Shown: positions 1 to 6,915 of the stretch, piece after piece
How positions within the stretch are numbered: the first letter of the stretch is position 1
Layout: the number at the start of each line of letters is the position of its first letter
Source: Candidatus Latescibacterota bacterium
GTDB lineage: Bacteria; Latescibacterota; UBA2968; UBA8231
NCBI GenBank assembly: GCA_021295675.1
Contig: JAGWBY010000026.1
Span: 77,535 to 87,952 of the forward strand
Length of the DNA stretch: 10,418 nt
Direction of reading: 5' to 3'
The notes under the pieces: model-generated
Databases searched by the model: none
What the model saw: only the letters and a program-made list of their open reading frames with translations
Told to the model about the DNA's origin: nothing
Made by a program: the position numbers and the translations under genes

Positions 1-84
1 TTGGAGCGCGGCGACTTGGTGCTGATGACCGGCGTTGGCGGCGGCCTCACTTGGGGTAGTGCCTTGTTTCGCTGGGGGCAGTGA
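1..84 (+). CDS. fabH: 3-oxoacyl-ACP synthase III, C-terminal end (partial)
   Basis: Only the last 27 residues and the TGA stop are inside the window; the gene begins upstream. The readable tail contains VGGGLTWGSALFRW, which matches the conserved C-terminus of FabH (the GxGLTWG(S/A) strand that closes the thiolase fold). FabH starts fatty acid synthesis by condensing acetyl-CoA or another short acyl-CoA with malonyl-ACP. The catalytic Cys, His and Asn lie upstream and cannot be checked. The stop is followed after a single base by the fabD start, so the two are almost certainly cotranscribed. Identification rests on this short tail plus the fabD-fabG-acpP-fabF order that follows. Confidence 0.88.
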   Translation: MERGDLVLMTGVGGGLTWGSALFRWGQ

Positions 85-85
85 G

Positions 86-1015
86 ATGGGCGGGCGCGCC
101 TTTTTGTTTCCGGGACAGGGTTCGCAGGCGGTGGGTATGGCCCGCGATCTCTACGAGCAGTACGAGTCGGTGCGGGAGCGCTTTGCCGAGGCCGACGAGG
201 TGCTGGGTTTTTCGCTCAGTGCGATTTGCTTTGCGGGCCCGGCCGAGCAACTGGCGCAAACCAATGTTACGCAGCCAGCCGTCTTCGTTCACAGCGTCGC
301 TGCCAACGAGTTGCTCGTCGCGGCTGGGCTACAGCCTGTGGCTGTAGCTGGACATAGCCTCGGGGAATACTCGGCGCTGGTGGCGGCCGGAGTGCTTTCC
401 TTTGCAGAGGCCCTGACGCTCGTGGGTACGCGCGGCCGGTTGATGCTGGAGGCCGGTAGCGAGTGGCCGGGGACGATGGGGGCAGTGATCGGTTTGGACG
501 ACGACCACGTCATAGCCTTGTGCCAACAGGTAGCAGAAGTGGGAATCGCAGTAGCCGCTAATTTTAATGCTCCGGGCCAAGTCGTGGTTTCGGGTGAGCG
601 GGCCGCGGTGGCGCGGGTGAGCGAGTTGGCCACCCAAGCCGGTGCTAGGCGCGTCGTCGAATTGGCCGTCAGTGGGGCTTTTCACTCGCCGCTTATGGCG
701 TCGGCGGCTGTGGAGATGGAGTCGCTGTTACAGGCGGTGCCCTTTGCGCGGCCGCGCGTGCCGGTGTTGACCAATGTCTCGGCTGAGCCCGTGGAAGACC
801 CGGAAAAACTGCGGCTGCACCTAATCCGTCAGATCACGAGCCCGGTTCGCTGGAACGAGACAGTGCAGCGGCTGGCGGCCATGGGCATCAACCGCGCTTT
901 TGAAGTAGGGCCGGGGGCCGTGCTAAGGGGGTTGGTGCGCCGCACTGCGCCCAAGCTCGCGGTCGCACTGGCGGGTACCGTGGAAGAAATCGCCACGGCA
1001 CAAGGAGCGGAATAA
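86..1015 (+). CDS. fabD: Malonyl-CoA:ACP transacylase FabD
   Basis: This 309-residue protein transfers malonyl from CoA to ACP, making the extender for fatty acid synthesis in the cytoplasm. Family hallmarks are all visible: FPGQGSQ at residues 8-14 (oxyanion-hole Gln), the nucleophile Ser91 in GHSLGEYSAL, the carboxylate-binding Arg near 116 in TRGRLM, and catalytic His200 in AFHSPLM. NFNAPGQVVVSG (159-170) is also typical. Length is normal for the family (about 305-315). I chose the ATG at 86 because residues before it have no family counterpart and would overlap the end of fabH; a G-rich stretch just upstream (around 75-79) can act as ribosome binding site. It lies one base after fabH and one base before fabG, so it is part of one operon. 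No missing or odd residues seen. Confidence 0.97.
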   Translation: MGGRAFLFPGQGSQAVGMARDLYEQYESVRERFAEADEVLGFSLSAICFAGPAEQLAQTNVTQPAVFVHSVAANELLVAAGLQPVAVAGHSLGEYSALVAAGVLSFAEALTLVGTRGRLMLEAGSEWPGTMGAVIGLDDDHVIALCQQVAEVGIAVAANFNAPGQVVVSGERAAVARVSELATQAGARRVVELAVSGAFHSPLMASAAVEMESLLQAVPFARPRVPVLTNVSAEPVEDPEKLRLHLIRQITSPVRWNETVQRLAAMGINRAFEVGPGAVLRGLVRRTAPKLAVALAGTVEEIATAQGAE

Positions 1016-1016
1016 T

Positions 1017-1763
1017 ATGGGACTCTTGGACGGGAAAGTCGCGTTGGTAACCGGTGGGTCGCGGGGCATTGGCCGGGCCATTGCCCTGCGCTTGGCGGAA
1101 GAGGGCGCGGACTTGGCAATCTGCGCTCGCAACGCTACTGCGGCTGGCGAAGTGGCTGCGGCTATTGAGACCTTGGGTCGCCGCTGCCTCGTGCGTCAGG
1201 CCGATGTCGCCGACGCCGAGCAGGCGGCCGAGTTGGTAGCGGCGACAATTGCGGAGTTGGGTCGGCTGGACGTGTTGGTCAACAACGCCGGCGTCACCCG
1301 CGACAATTTGCTGATGCGGATGAAGGAGGAGGATTGGGACGAGGTCTTGGCGATCAACCTCAAGGGGGCCTTTAACTGCGTCCGAGCCGCGGTGCGTCCC
1401 ATGCTCAAGGCCCGCGGGGGGCGGATCGTCAACATCACTTCGGTCGTGGGCTTGCTGGGCAATGCCGGTCAAGCCAACTACGCCGCGTCCAAGGCCGGAT
1501 TGATCGGCCTGACCAAGAGCTTGGCGCGGGAGCTGGCCTCGCGCGGGATCACCGCCAATGCCGTGGCCCCGGGGTTGGTGCCGGAAACGGGCATGACGGA
1601 CGGCTTGACGGAACAGCAGCAGGAGCAGATGATTGCCACGGTGCCGCTAGGTCGTGCAGGGACGCCGGAAGACGTGGCCCACGCCGTGGCGTTCCTAGCA
1701 TCGGATCAAGCCGCCTATATCACTGGTCAGGTCTTGTCCGTAGATGGCGGCATGGCCATATAA
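1017..1763 (+). CDS. fabG: 3-oxoacyl-ACP reductase FabG
   Basis: A 248-residue short-chain dehydrogenase that uses NADPH to reduce 3-oxoacyl-ACP to 3-hydroxyacyl-ACP. The Rossmann motif TGGSRGIG is at 12-19, NNAG at 89-92, and the catalytic tetrad Asn114, Ser142, Tyr155, Lys159 is intact (ITSVVG and YAASK contexts). The C-terminal VDGGMAI is the usual FabG ending. The ATG at 1017 is preceded by AAGGAG (1002-1007) at good spacing. The loop after the conserved PG reads LVPETGMTD, one residue longer than the common form, which is a minor variation in the flexible substrate lid. FabG-like proteins can have other substrates, but the position between fabD and acpP makes fatty acid synthesis the clear role. 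Confidence 0.97.
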   Translation: MGLLDGKVALVTGGSRGIGRAIALRLAEEGADLAICARNATAAGEVAAAIETLGRRCLVRQADVADAEQAAELVAATIAELGRLDVLVNNAGVTRDNLLMRMKEEDWDEVLAINLKGAFNCVRAAVRPMLKARGGRIVNITSVVGLLGNAGQANYAASKAGLIGLTKSLARELASRGITANAVAPGLVPETGMTDGLTEQQQEQMIATVPLGRAGTPEDVAHAVAFLASDQAAYITGQVLSVDGGMAI

Positions 1764-1854
1764 TTTGGGTATTAAAAATTTTGCTATATTTAGCTCTAAC
1801 TTTTAAGACCGCACAGCGGTAAAACGTTCACTCCTATCCCAAGAGGAACACACT
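1764..1854 (+). promoter_or_regulatory. AT-rich fabG-acpP gap, probable acpP promoter and leader
   Basis: This 91-base gap is much more AT-rich than the surrounding coding sequence, especially 1764-1806. Weak sigma70-like pairs can be drawn: TTGCTA (1781-1786) with TAAGAC (1804-1809) at 17-base spacing, or TTGGGT (1765-1770) with TATTTA (1787-1792) at 16. Neither is a strong match, so the exact boxes are uncertain. A ribosome binding site AAGAGGA (1841-1847) sits in front of the acpP ATG. An internal promoter for acpP is expected because ACP is needed in far larger amounts than the fab enzymes; that is known biology, while its presence here is inference from base composition. Confidence 0.45.
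1808..1820 (+). other. Small perfect hairpin in the acpP leader
   Basis: ACCGC, a 3-base ACA loop, then GCGGT form a perfect 5-bp stem, flanked by TTTTAAG upstream and AAAA downstream. It may be a leader stem-loop affecting acpP mRNA stability, or a weak attenuator. The stem is too short and lacks a following T-run on the + strand, so I do not call it a terminator. Confidence 0.35.
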
Positions 1855-2094
1855 ATGGCTTCTATTGAAGAGCGCGTGAGAGATTTAGTCGTCGAGCAAC
1901 TCGGCGTGAGCCAAGATCAAGTAAATCCCCAAGCATCTTTCATCGACGACTTGGGGGCCGACTCGCTCGATACCGTCGAGTTGGTTATGGCCTTTGAGGA
2001 GGAATTCGGGATCGACATCCCGGACGAGGACGCCGAGAAGATTATGGTCGTAGCCGACGCAGTTAAGTACCTAGAAGAAAACAGCAAGGCGTGA
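1855..2094 (+). CDS. acpP: Acyl carrier protein
   Basis: A 79-residue acidic helical protein that carries growing acyl chains on a 4'-phosphopantetheine arm. Ser37 in the signature [19 protein letters not shown] is the attachment site. Length, acidity and helix pattern are those of a standard ACP. The ATG at 1855 follows AAGAGGA at normal spacing. The stop TGA (2092-2094) overlaps the fabF GTG start, which suggests translational coupling. Besides fatty acid synthesis it would supply octanoyl-ACP for lipoate synthesis and acyl chains for lipids. Nothing unusual is seen in the protein itself. Confidence 0.97.
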   Translation: MASIEERVRDLVVEQLGVSQDQVNPQASFIDDLGADSLDTVELVMAFEEEFGIDIPDEDAEKIMVVADAVKYLEENSKA

Positions 2095-3350
2095 GCGGTA
2101 GTCCAGTGCAGAGGCGCAGAGCGGTTGTCACGGGTTTGGGGGTCCTAGCGCCCAATGGCAACGACCTACCGAAGTTCTGGGACGCGCTCCTCGCTGGCCG
2201 CTCTGGGGTCGGACCGATCACTAGGTTCGATACTTCCCAACACCGGACTACGATCGCCGCTGAGGTCAAGAGTTTCGACCCGGAGGCGATCATGGACCGC
2301 AAGGATGTGCGCCGCAACGACGCCTTTACGCACTACGCGATCTGCGTGGCGAGGGAGGCGGCTAGCCGCGCCCGGCTCGACATGGAAGCGGTGGACCCCG
2401 AGCGCGTGGGCGTGATTTGGGGCTCGGGCATCGGCGGAATCCGGACTCACGAAGACCAGCACACTATCCTGCTGGAGAAAGGCCCTAGGCGCATCAGCCC
2501 GTTCTATGTGCCCATGATGATTTCCGATATGGCTCCGGGCATGATCTCCATGGACTTGGGAGCCAAAGGGCCCAACTACGGCACGGTGTCGGCTTGTTCG
2601 TCGGCGGCCCACGCCCTCGGCGAGTCGGCGCGCAAGATCCAGTACGGGGAAGCCGACGTGATGGTGACCGGTGGCTCAGAAGCGGCCGTTACCCCCATTG
2701 CCATGGCCGGCTTTTCCTCGGCCAAGGCCCTATCGACGCGCAACGACGAGCCCGAGCGGGCCAGCCGGCCCTTTGACGCCGAGCGCGATGGCTTCGTACT
2801 CGGCGAAGGGGCCGGAGCCGTCATCTTGGAGGAATTGGAGCACGCGCAAAGGCGCGGGGCCGAGATCTACGGCGAATTTCTCGGGCTGGGTTTTACTGCC
2901 GATGCCTATCACCAGACGGCGATGGCACCCGAGGCCGAGGGTGGGGCGCGGGCCATGCGCATCGCCTTGCAGGACGGTGGCTTGGACTCGGGCGACATCG
3001 GGTACGTCAATGCCCACGGCACCTCGACGCCCATGGGCGACCAGCAGGAGACCGCGGCGATCAGGACGGTCTTCGCCGGCCACACCGATAGCTTGGCCGT
3101 AAGTTCGACCAAGTCGATGACTGGGCATCTGTTGGGTGCCGCCGGGGCCATCGAGAGCATTGCCTGCATCATGGCGCTCAAAAGCGGGGTGCTGCCGCCG
3201 ACGATCAACTACGAAAACCCCGACCCCGACTGCGACCTCGACTACGTACCCAACGAAGCACGCCGCGTGCAGGTAAACTACGCCCTCAACAATTCCTTTG
3301 GCTTTGGCGGCCACAACGTGGCGCTGGTATTCGGTCGCTTCACCGGCTGA
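2091..3350 (+). CDS. fabF: 3-oxoacyl-ACP synthase II FabF
   Basis: A 419-residue elongating beta-ketoacyl-ACP synthase (thiolase fold) that condenses acyl-ACP with malonyl-ACP. The Cys-His-His triad is present: Cys169 in [12 protein letters not shown], His309 in NAHGTSTP, and His346 in [14 protein letters not shown], with the conserved Lys341. The C-terminal NSFGFGGHN gatekeeper loop is at 401-409. The start is a GTG at 2091 overlapping the acpP stop as GTGA; it gives the expected N-terminus [10 protein letters not shown], and no other start codon in frame fits before that conserved strand. No strong Shine-Dalgarno is visible, in keeping with coupled translation from acpP. FabF rather than FabB is indicated by the neighbour acpP and the overall length. 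Confidence 0.96.
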   Translation: MSGSPVQRRRAVVTGLGVLAPNGNDLPKFWDALLAGRSGVGPITRFDTSQHRTTIAAEVKSFDPEAIMDRKDVRRNDAFTHYAICVAREAASRARLDMEAVDPERVGVIWGSGIGGIRTHEDQHTILLEKGPRRISPFYVPMMISDMAPGMISMDLGAKGPNYGTVSACSSAAHALGESARKIQYGEADVMVTGGSEAAVTPIAMAGFSSAKALSTRNDEPERASRPFDAERDGFVLGEGAGAVILEELEHAQRRGAEIYGEFLGLGFTADAYHQTAMAPEAEGGARAMRIALQDGGLDSGDIGYVNAHGTSTPMGDQQETAAIRTVFAGHTDSLAVSSTKSMTGHLLGAAGAIESIACIMALKSGVLPPTINYENPDPDCDLDYVPNEARRVQVNYALNNSFGFGGHNVALVFGRFTG

Positions 3351-3351
3351 C

Positions 3352-3387
3352 GCACTTCCCCAGCACTCCCCGTGCACTCCCCGTGCA
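3352..3387 (+). repeat. Three 11-bp tandem units between fabF and rnc
   Basis: GCACTCCCCGT occurs twice head to tail (3363-3373 and 3374-3384), followed by GCA. It is preceded by a diverged unit GCACTTCCCCA (3352-3362) that matches at 8 of 11 positions. The array fills the first half of the 67-base gap after the fabF stop. It does not form a hairpin. No function is evident; slippage-generated repeat or a protein-binding site are both possible. Confidence 0.7.
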
Positions 3388-3417
3388 AACGAGGTTTTCA
3401 ATTCGGGTATTAGGAAG

Positions 3418-4176
3418 ATGAGCTGGATTTCAACTCTTTGGAATCGCCTCAAGTCGGCGGGCGACCTAGAAGATAGTAGCACGGGTTCGGAGTACGCTCT
3501 CGAAAAGCTGTTGGGCTACCACTTCAATGACAAGAATCTGTTGGTCAAAGCCCTCAAGCATCGATCATATGTGTACGCTGAAGAAGGCAGCGACCGCATT
3601 GAGTCGAATGAGCGGCTCGAATTTCTCGGCGACGCCGTGTTGGAGTTGTTGGTCACCGACTACCTCTTTCGTCGCTTTGAGGACAAGGGCGAGGGTGAGT
3701 TGACCCAGATGAAGTCGCAGCTAGTCAGCCGCAAGGCGCTGGCGCGCCAAGCGGACTGTCTTGGGCTAGGGAGCTTTGTGTTGCTGAGTGAGGACGAGCG
3801 CGAAGCCAACGGCGGACAGCGACCGTCGATCCTCTGCGACACCTTGGAGTCGCTGATTGGGGCGATCTATCTCGACGGTGGCTTAGAGGCTGCCCGCTCC
3901 TGTGTTCGGCGCGCGGTGCTGGCGGATTTTCACCAAATAGTCCAACCAGACGGGAACTTTAACTTCAAGAGCAGGTTGCTCGAATACTCGCAGGGCAAGG
4001 GCAATGGCCACCCCCGCTACTTGGTACACGCCGAGCATGGGCCAGACCACGACAAGATCTTTAGCGTCGAAGTGTGCATCACTGGCCAGCGCATGGGTTG
4101 GGGCCAAGGGCGGAGCAAGAAGGAGGCGCAACAGATGGCGGCCAAGGACGCCCTTGAGAGTTTGGACGCGCTCTAA
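3418..4176 (+). CDS. rnc: Ribonuclease III
   Basis: A 252-residue double-strand-specific endoribonuclease that matures rRNA and processes mRNAs. The RNase III signature NERLEFLGDAVL is at 64-75 with metal-binding Glu65, Glu68 and Asp72. The second acidic pair Asp141 and Glu144 lies in CDTLESLIGAIYLDGG. A double-stranded RNA binding domain spans roughly 184-250, ending in the typical GRSKKEAQQMAAKDAL. Fused length and domain order are standard. The frame is open well upstream (from 3298, inside fabF), but those residues have no family counterpart, so I start at ATG 3418. The AGGA at 3412-3415 is unusually close to that start. Position after fabF is a common arrangement. The stop codon overlaps the next ATG as TAATG. 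Confidence 0.96.
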   Translation: MSWISTLWNRLKSAGDLEDSSTGSEYALEKLLGYHFNDKNLLVKALKHRSYVYAEEGSDRIESNERLEFLGDAVLELLVTDYLFRRFEDKGEGELTQMKSQLVSRKALARQADCLGLGSFVLLSEDEREANGGQRPSILCDTLESLIGAIYLDGGLEAARSCVRRAVLADFHQIVQPDGNFNFKSRLLEYSQGKGNGHPRYLVHAEHGPDHDKIFSVEVCITGQRMGWGQGRSKKEAQQMAAKDALESLDAL

Positions 4177-4213
4177 TGGGCCTTGCTTGGCGCGTCGTCG
4201 ATACGGGTACAAT
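4176..4213 (+). pseudogene. Displaced N-terminal end of the lipM-like gene
   Basis: An ATG overlapping the rnc stop (TAATG) opens MGLAWRVVDTG, which is the characteristic first strand of LipM/LplA-family proteins (pattern WR..D.G). After the GGT at 4206-4208 this frame turns into unrelated sequence and stops at 4415. The rest of the family sequence, beginning with [11 protein letters not shown], continues in the frame one base back. Homologues usually have several residues between the D.G and NM motifs, so the simplest reading is a loss of 3n+1 bases (one base, or about 16). No X XXY YYZ slippery heptamer is visible here, so programmed frameshifting is not supported. Confidence 0.6.
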
Positions 4214-4939
4214 ATGGGCGTCGATCAAGTTCTCGCCGCGGACGCGGCTCAAGGTCCGGTACTGCGCTTCTATGGCTGGAACCCGCCAGCTATCTCCTGC
4301 GGCTGGAACCAGCAGCCCGAGCGCGAGGCCAATGTCGAAGCCTGTCGCGCGCTGGGCATTGACGTGGTGCGCCGGCCCACGGGTGGAAGGGCGGTGTTGC
4401 ACTGGGAGGAATTGACTTACAGCGTCGTCTGCGTCCCAGAGGAATTGGTCGAGGGCGGAGGGATAGAGGCCACGCACCGCAAGATCGGTGCGTGTTTGGC
4501 CGAAGGACTGCGGCTTTTTGGGGCCCCTGTCGAGTTGGAAAGGGCTGACCGTTGCGTTGGCGGCTTGCGGTCGGGGCCTTGTTTTGGCAGCACGGCGCGC
4601 TGGGAGCTCAAGTGCCAGCAGCGCAAGCTGGTCGGCAGCGCGCAGCGGCGCTACGGACGCTGTTTGCTGCAACACGGGTCGATCTTGCTCGGCCGGGCGC
4701 ACGAGCGCCTACCGCAACTGATGCGGATTGACGAGGACGTGCGGCAAAGATGGACCCGGCAGGTGCGAGCGCACAGCACGGATTTGCAGGCCTGTATGGG
4801 GCGGCCGATTGACCGGTCCGCACTGGTTGATTGCTTGGTCGAGGGCTTTAGACGCCAACTTGGTGCAACCATGCGCTGGAGCGCGCTGGCCACCGATGAG
4901 GAGCACCGAGCTGCGGCTTGGGAAAGGGACAGCGCATGA
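4214..4939 (+). CDS. Lipoyl-pathway acyltransferase, LipM-like (frame-disrupted 5' end)
   Basis: From the ATG at 4214 this frame encodes 241 residues of the biotin/lipoate ligase-like fold. Motifs: [14 protein letters not shown] (18-31), [11 protein letters not shown] (53-63), Cys123 in GPCF, and [18 protein letters not shown] (137-157) with Lys138. A Cys at this place is the acyl-enzyme nucleophile in Bacillus-type LipM octanoyltransferase and is absent from E. coli LplA, so octanoyl transfer from octanoyl-ACP to GcvH or E2 domains is the best guess; lipoate ligase remains possible. The conserved first strand is encoded upstream in another frame (4176-4208), so the true start was probably 4176. 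ATG 4214 has no clear ribosome binding site; a product from it would lack that strand, and activity is uncertain. The stop overlaps dppD as ATGA. Confidence 0.8.
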   Translation: MGVDQVLAADAAQGPVLRFYGWNPPAISCGWNQQPEREANVEACRALGIDVVRRPTGGRAVLHWEELTYSVVCVPEELVEGGGIEATHRKIGACLAEGLRLFGAPVELERADRCVGGLRSGPCFGSTARWELKCQQRKLVGSAQRRYGRCLLQHGSILLGRAHERLPQLMRIDEDVRQRWTRQVRAHSTDLQACMGRPIDRSALVDCLVEGFRRQLGATMRWSALATDEEHRAAAWERDSA

Positions 4940-5916
4940 TAGCGCAGGATCCCGTGTTAGAAGTCCGCGATTTGCGGACCTACTTTCACACGGAAGAGGG
5001 CGTCGCCCGCGCCGTCGATGGGGTGTCGTTTGCGGTGGGGCGGGGCCAGACGCTGGGGCTGGTCGGCGAAAGCGGCTGCGGCAAGAGCGTCAGCGCCTTC
5101 TCGATCATGCGCTTGGTGCCCGATCCACCAGGCCGCATTGAGGACGGACAGATCCTGCTCAAGGGGCGCGATTTGCTTGCGCTGGACGAGGAGGAGATGC
5201 GCCGCGTGCGCGGCGACGACATCGCGATGATTTTTCAAGAGCCGATGACGAGCCTCAACCCGGTGCTGACCTGCGGGTTCCAGATCGCCGAGGCTGTGGT
5301 TTTGCACCAGCAGGTCCGCATGCGGGAAGCGCGCACCCGAGCGATCGAGATGCTGCAACTGGTGGGGATTCCAGCGCCCGAACAGCGGATCGACGAATAT
5401 CCCCATCAGCTATCGGGCGGAATGCGCCAGCGGGTGATGATCGCCATGGCACTGTCGTGCAACCCAGACGTGCTGATTGCCGACGAGCCGACCACGGCCC
5501 TCGATGTGACGATTCAAGCGCAGATCCTCGCGCTGTTGGAGTCGCTGCAAGAATCCTTGCAAATGGCGATTGTGATGATCACCCACGACCTCGGGGTGAT
5601 CGCCGAGACCGCGGACCAAGTGGCAGTCATGTACGCCGGCCAAATCGTCGAGTACGCGGCAACGCAAGCGCTATTTACTCGCCCGCGGCACCCTTATACG
5701 CACGGTTTGCTGCGCTCGATCCCGCAGCTGGACGCCGAGCAGGAGCGATTGGACATCATCCCGGGCGTGGTGCCCGACGCCCGCGCTTTCCCACAGGGGT
5801 GTCGCTTTGCTCCGCGCTGCCCGCTGGCCGACGATCACTGTCGGGCCGAGGTGCCGCCGCTGGAGGAGGTCGAGGCCGGACACTGGGCAAGCTGTTGGAA
5901 GGCGGGGGACGCATGA
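4936..5916 (+). CDS. Oligopeptide/dipeptide ABC transporter ATPase, DppD/OppD type
   Basis: A 326-residue cytoplasmic ATPase of the peptide/nickel importer class. Walker A GESGCGKS at 44-51, Q-loop Gln101 in [10 protein letters not shown], signature LSGGMRQ at 159-165, Walker B VLIADEP at 179-185 and H-loop His217 are intact. The C-terminal extension carries HPYTHGLL and Cys289, Cys295, Cys302 and Cys320, the cysteine pattern of DppD-type proteins linked to a 4Fe-4S cluster. I prefer the ATG at 4936, which overlaps the previous stop as ATGA and has GGGA (4926-4929) at good spacing; a TTG six codons earlier (4918) is the alternative. It is followed by a DppF-like partner with another ATGA overlap. 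No permease or binding-protein gene is in the window, so the substrate cannot be assigned. Confidence 0.92.
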   Translation: MIAQDPVLEVRDLRTYFHTEEGVARAVDGVSFAVGRGQTLGLVGESGCGKSVSAFSIMRLVPDPPGRIEDGQILLKGRDLLALDEEEMRRVRGDDIAMIFQEPMTSLNPVLTCGFQIAEAVVLHQQVRMREARTRAIEMLQLVGIPAPEQRIDEYPHQLSGGMRQRVMIAMALSCNPDVLIADEPTTALDVTIQAQILALLESLQESLQMAIVMITHDLGVIAETADQVAVMYAGQIVEYAATQALFTRPRHPYTHGLLRSIPQLDAEQERLDIIPGVVPDARAFPQGCRFAPRCPLADDHCRAEVPPLEEVEAGHWASCWKAGDA

Positions 5917-6854
5917 GCCAAGCTGCGCCCTTGGTCGAGGTCAAGGGCCTCAAAAAATACTTTCCCGTGCGCCAGGGGTTTTGGGGCCGGGTGCAGGCCC
6001 ACGTCAAGGCTGTTGACGGGGTCGATCTGACGATTGGACGCGGTGAGACCTTGGGCGTGGTCGGCGAGAGCGGTTGCGGCAAGACCACGCTGGGCAGGCT
6101 CATGCTGCGGCTAATTGAAGCTACAGCCGGGCAGGTGCGCTTTGCCGGGGCTGATCTATTGGAGTTGAGCAAAGAGGCCATGCGGCGGCAGCGGCGGGAC
6201 ATGCAGATTATCTTCCAAGACCCGTATGCGTCGCTCAACCCGCGGATGACGGCCCTGAAGGTCCACGGCCTTGCCGAGCGCGCCGAGTTGGCCGAGCGAG
6301 TGGGGGAGTTGCTGGAGATGGTCGGGTTGCCGGCGGATTGTGCGCGGCGCTACCCGCACGAGTTTTCCGGCGGCCAGCGCCAGCGCATTGGTGTTGCTCG
6401 CGCCTTGGCGGTGCGGCCGCAGTTTATCGTTGCCGACGAGCCAGTGTCCGCGCTGGACGTTTCAGTGCAGGCCCAGATCATCAACTTGCTGCAAGACCTA
6501 CAGCGCGATTTGGGTCTGACGTATATGTTTATTGCCCACGACTTGAGCGTGGTGCGCCACATTTCGGATCGGGTGGCCGTGATGTACTTGGGGCGCATCA
6601 GCTCTACCGCCAGCCGTCCCATCCCTACACGCGCGCGCTGTTGGCGGCCGTGCCCGCGCCCGACCCGCGGACTAAGCGGGAGCGCATCCTGTTGGAGGGT
6701 GACGCGCCCAATCCAGCGGCTGTGCCCTCGGGATGCCCCTTTCACCCGCGCTGCCCAGAGCGCGAAGAGGTATGTACTCGCGTGGTACCACGCCTCGTCG
6801 ATTTGGGCGGCGGTCACTGTACGGCTTGTCTGCTCCGCTATCCTGCGGAGCTGA
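5913..6854 (+). CDS. Oligopeptide/dipeptide ABC transporter ATPase, DppF/OppF type, C-terminus frameshifted
   Basis: The second ATPase of the pair. As written, the frame gives 313 residues: Walker A GESGCGKT at 51-58, Q102 in [13 protein letters not shown], signature FSGGQRQ at 151-157, Walker B FIVADEP at 172-178 and His209, all intact. Two defects are visible. After RMT (111-113) the sequence jumps to ALKVHG, lacking about seven residues that DppF proteins usually have there (a VG.II.EP-like segment). After VMYLGRI (223-229) the frame is lost near 6600: the remaining 84 residues are Arg/Pro/Ser-rich and unlike the family, while the proper ending ([14 protein letters not shown]...) lies in the -1 frame at 6602-6898. 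The nucleotide-binding core could still fold, but the Cys-rich C-terminus is lost. Start ATG 5913 overlaps dppD as ATGA with a G-rich binding site just upstream. Confidence 0.85.
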   Translation: MSQAAPLVEVKGLKKYFPVRQGFWGRVQAHVKAVDGVDLTIGRGETLGVVGESGCGKTTLGRLMLRLIEATAGQVRFAGADLLELSKEAMRRQRRDMQIIFQDPYASLNPRMTALKVHGLAERAELAERVGELLEMVGLPADCARRYPHEFSGGQRQRIGVARALAVRPQFIVADEPVSALDVSVQAQIINLLQDLQRDLGLTYMFIAHDLSVVRHISDRVAVMYLGRISSTASRPIPTRARCWRPCPRPTRGLSGSASCWRVTRPIQRLCPRDAPFTRAAQSAKRYVLAWYHASSIWAAVTVRLVCSAILRS

Positions 6855-6898
6855 AAAACCGGCTGGTTGCCGAAGCTAACGAGAAAAACGCAAGATAG
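6602..6898 (+). pseudogene. Displaced C-terminal end of the DppF-like ATPase
   Basis: Read in the frame one base back from dppF, these 98 codons give [18 protein letters not shown] and then [15 protein letters not shown] (residues 44-58 of the fragment) and HCTAC, the conserved OppD/DppF C-terminal region with its cysteine cluster. It ends at TAG 6896-6898, just before the ribosome binding site of the next gene, where an intact dppF would be expected to end. In homologues about eight residues separate GRI from the LY..P.HPYT motif; here only two bases remain between them, so a loss of about 22 bases (3n+1) explains both the gap and the frame change. Confidence 0.8.
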
Positions 6899-6915
6899 CA
6901 GGAGAACTATAGCTT

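Noticed and set aside
888..1472. Minus-strand open frame of 194 codons over the fabD-fabG junction
   Set aside because: Crosses two certain genes in antisense and has no family-like content.
3298..3417. Longer rnc reading frame starting inside fabF
   Set aside because: The extra 40 residues match nothing in RNase III and overlap the conserved fabF C-terminus.
2730..3482. Long minus-strand open frame of 250 codons opposite fabF and rnc
   Set aside because: It is antisense to unmistakable fabF sequence, its translation shows no domain pattern, and long antisense frames are common in GC-rich coding DNA.
4004..4213. Upstream extension of the lipM-like frame into rnc
   Set aside because: The frame is open there, but it overlaps the conserved double-stranded RNA binding domain of rnc in another frame and its residues are arginine-rich shadow sequence without family motifs.
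4206..4216. Programmed -1 frameshifting at the lipM break, and likewise near 6600 in dppF
   Set aside because: Neither site has a slippery heptamer, and simple slippage would still leave several conserved residues missing, so small deletions fit better.
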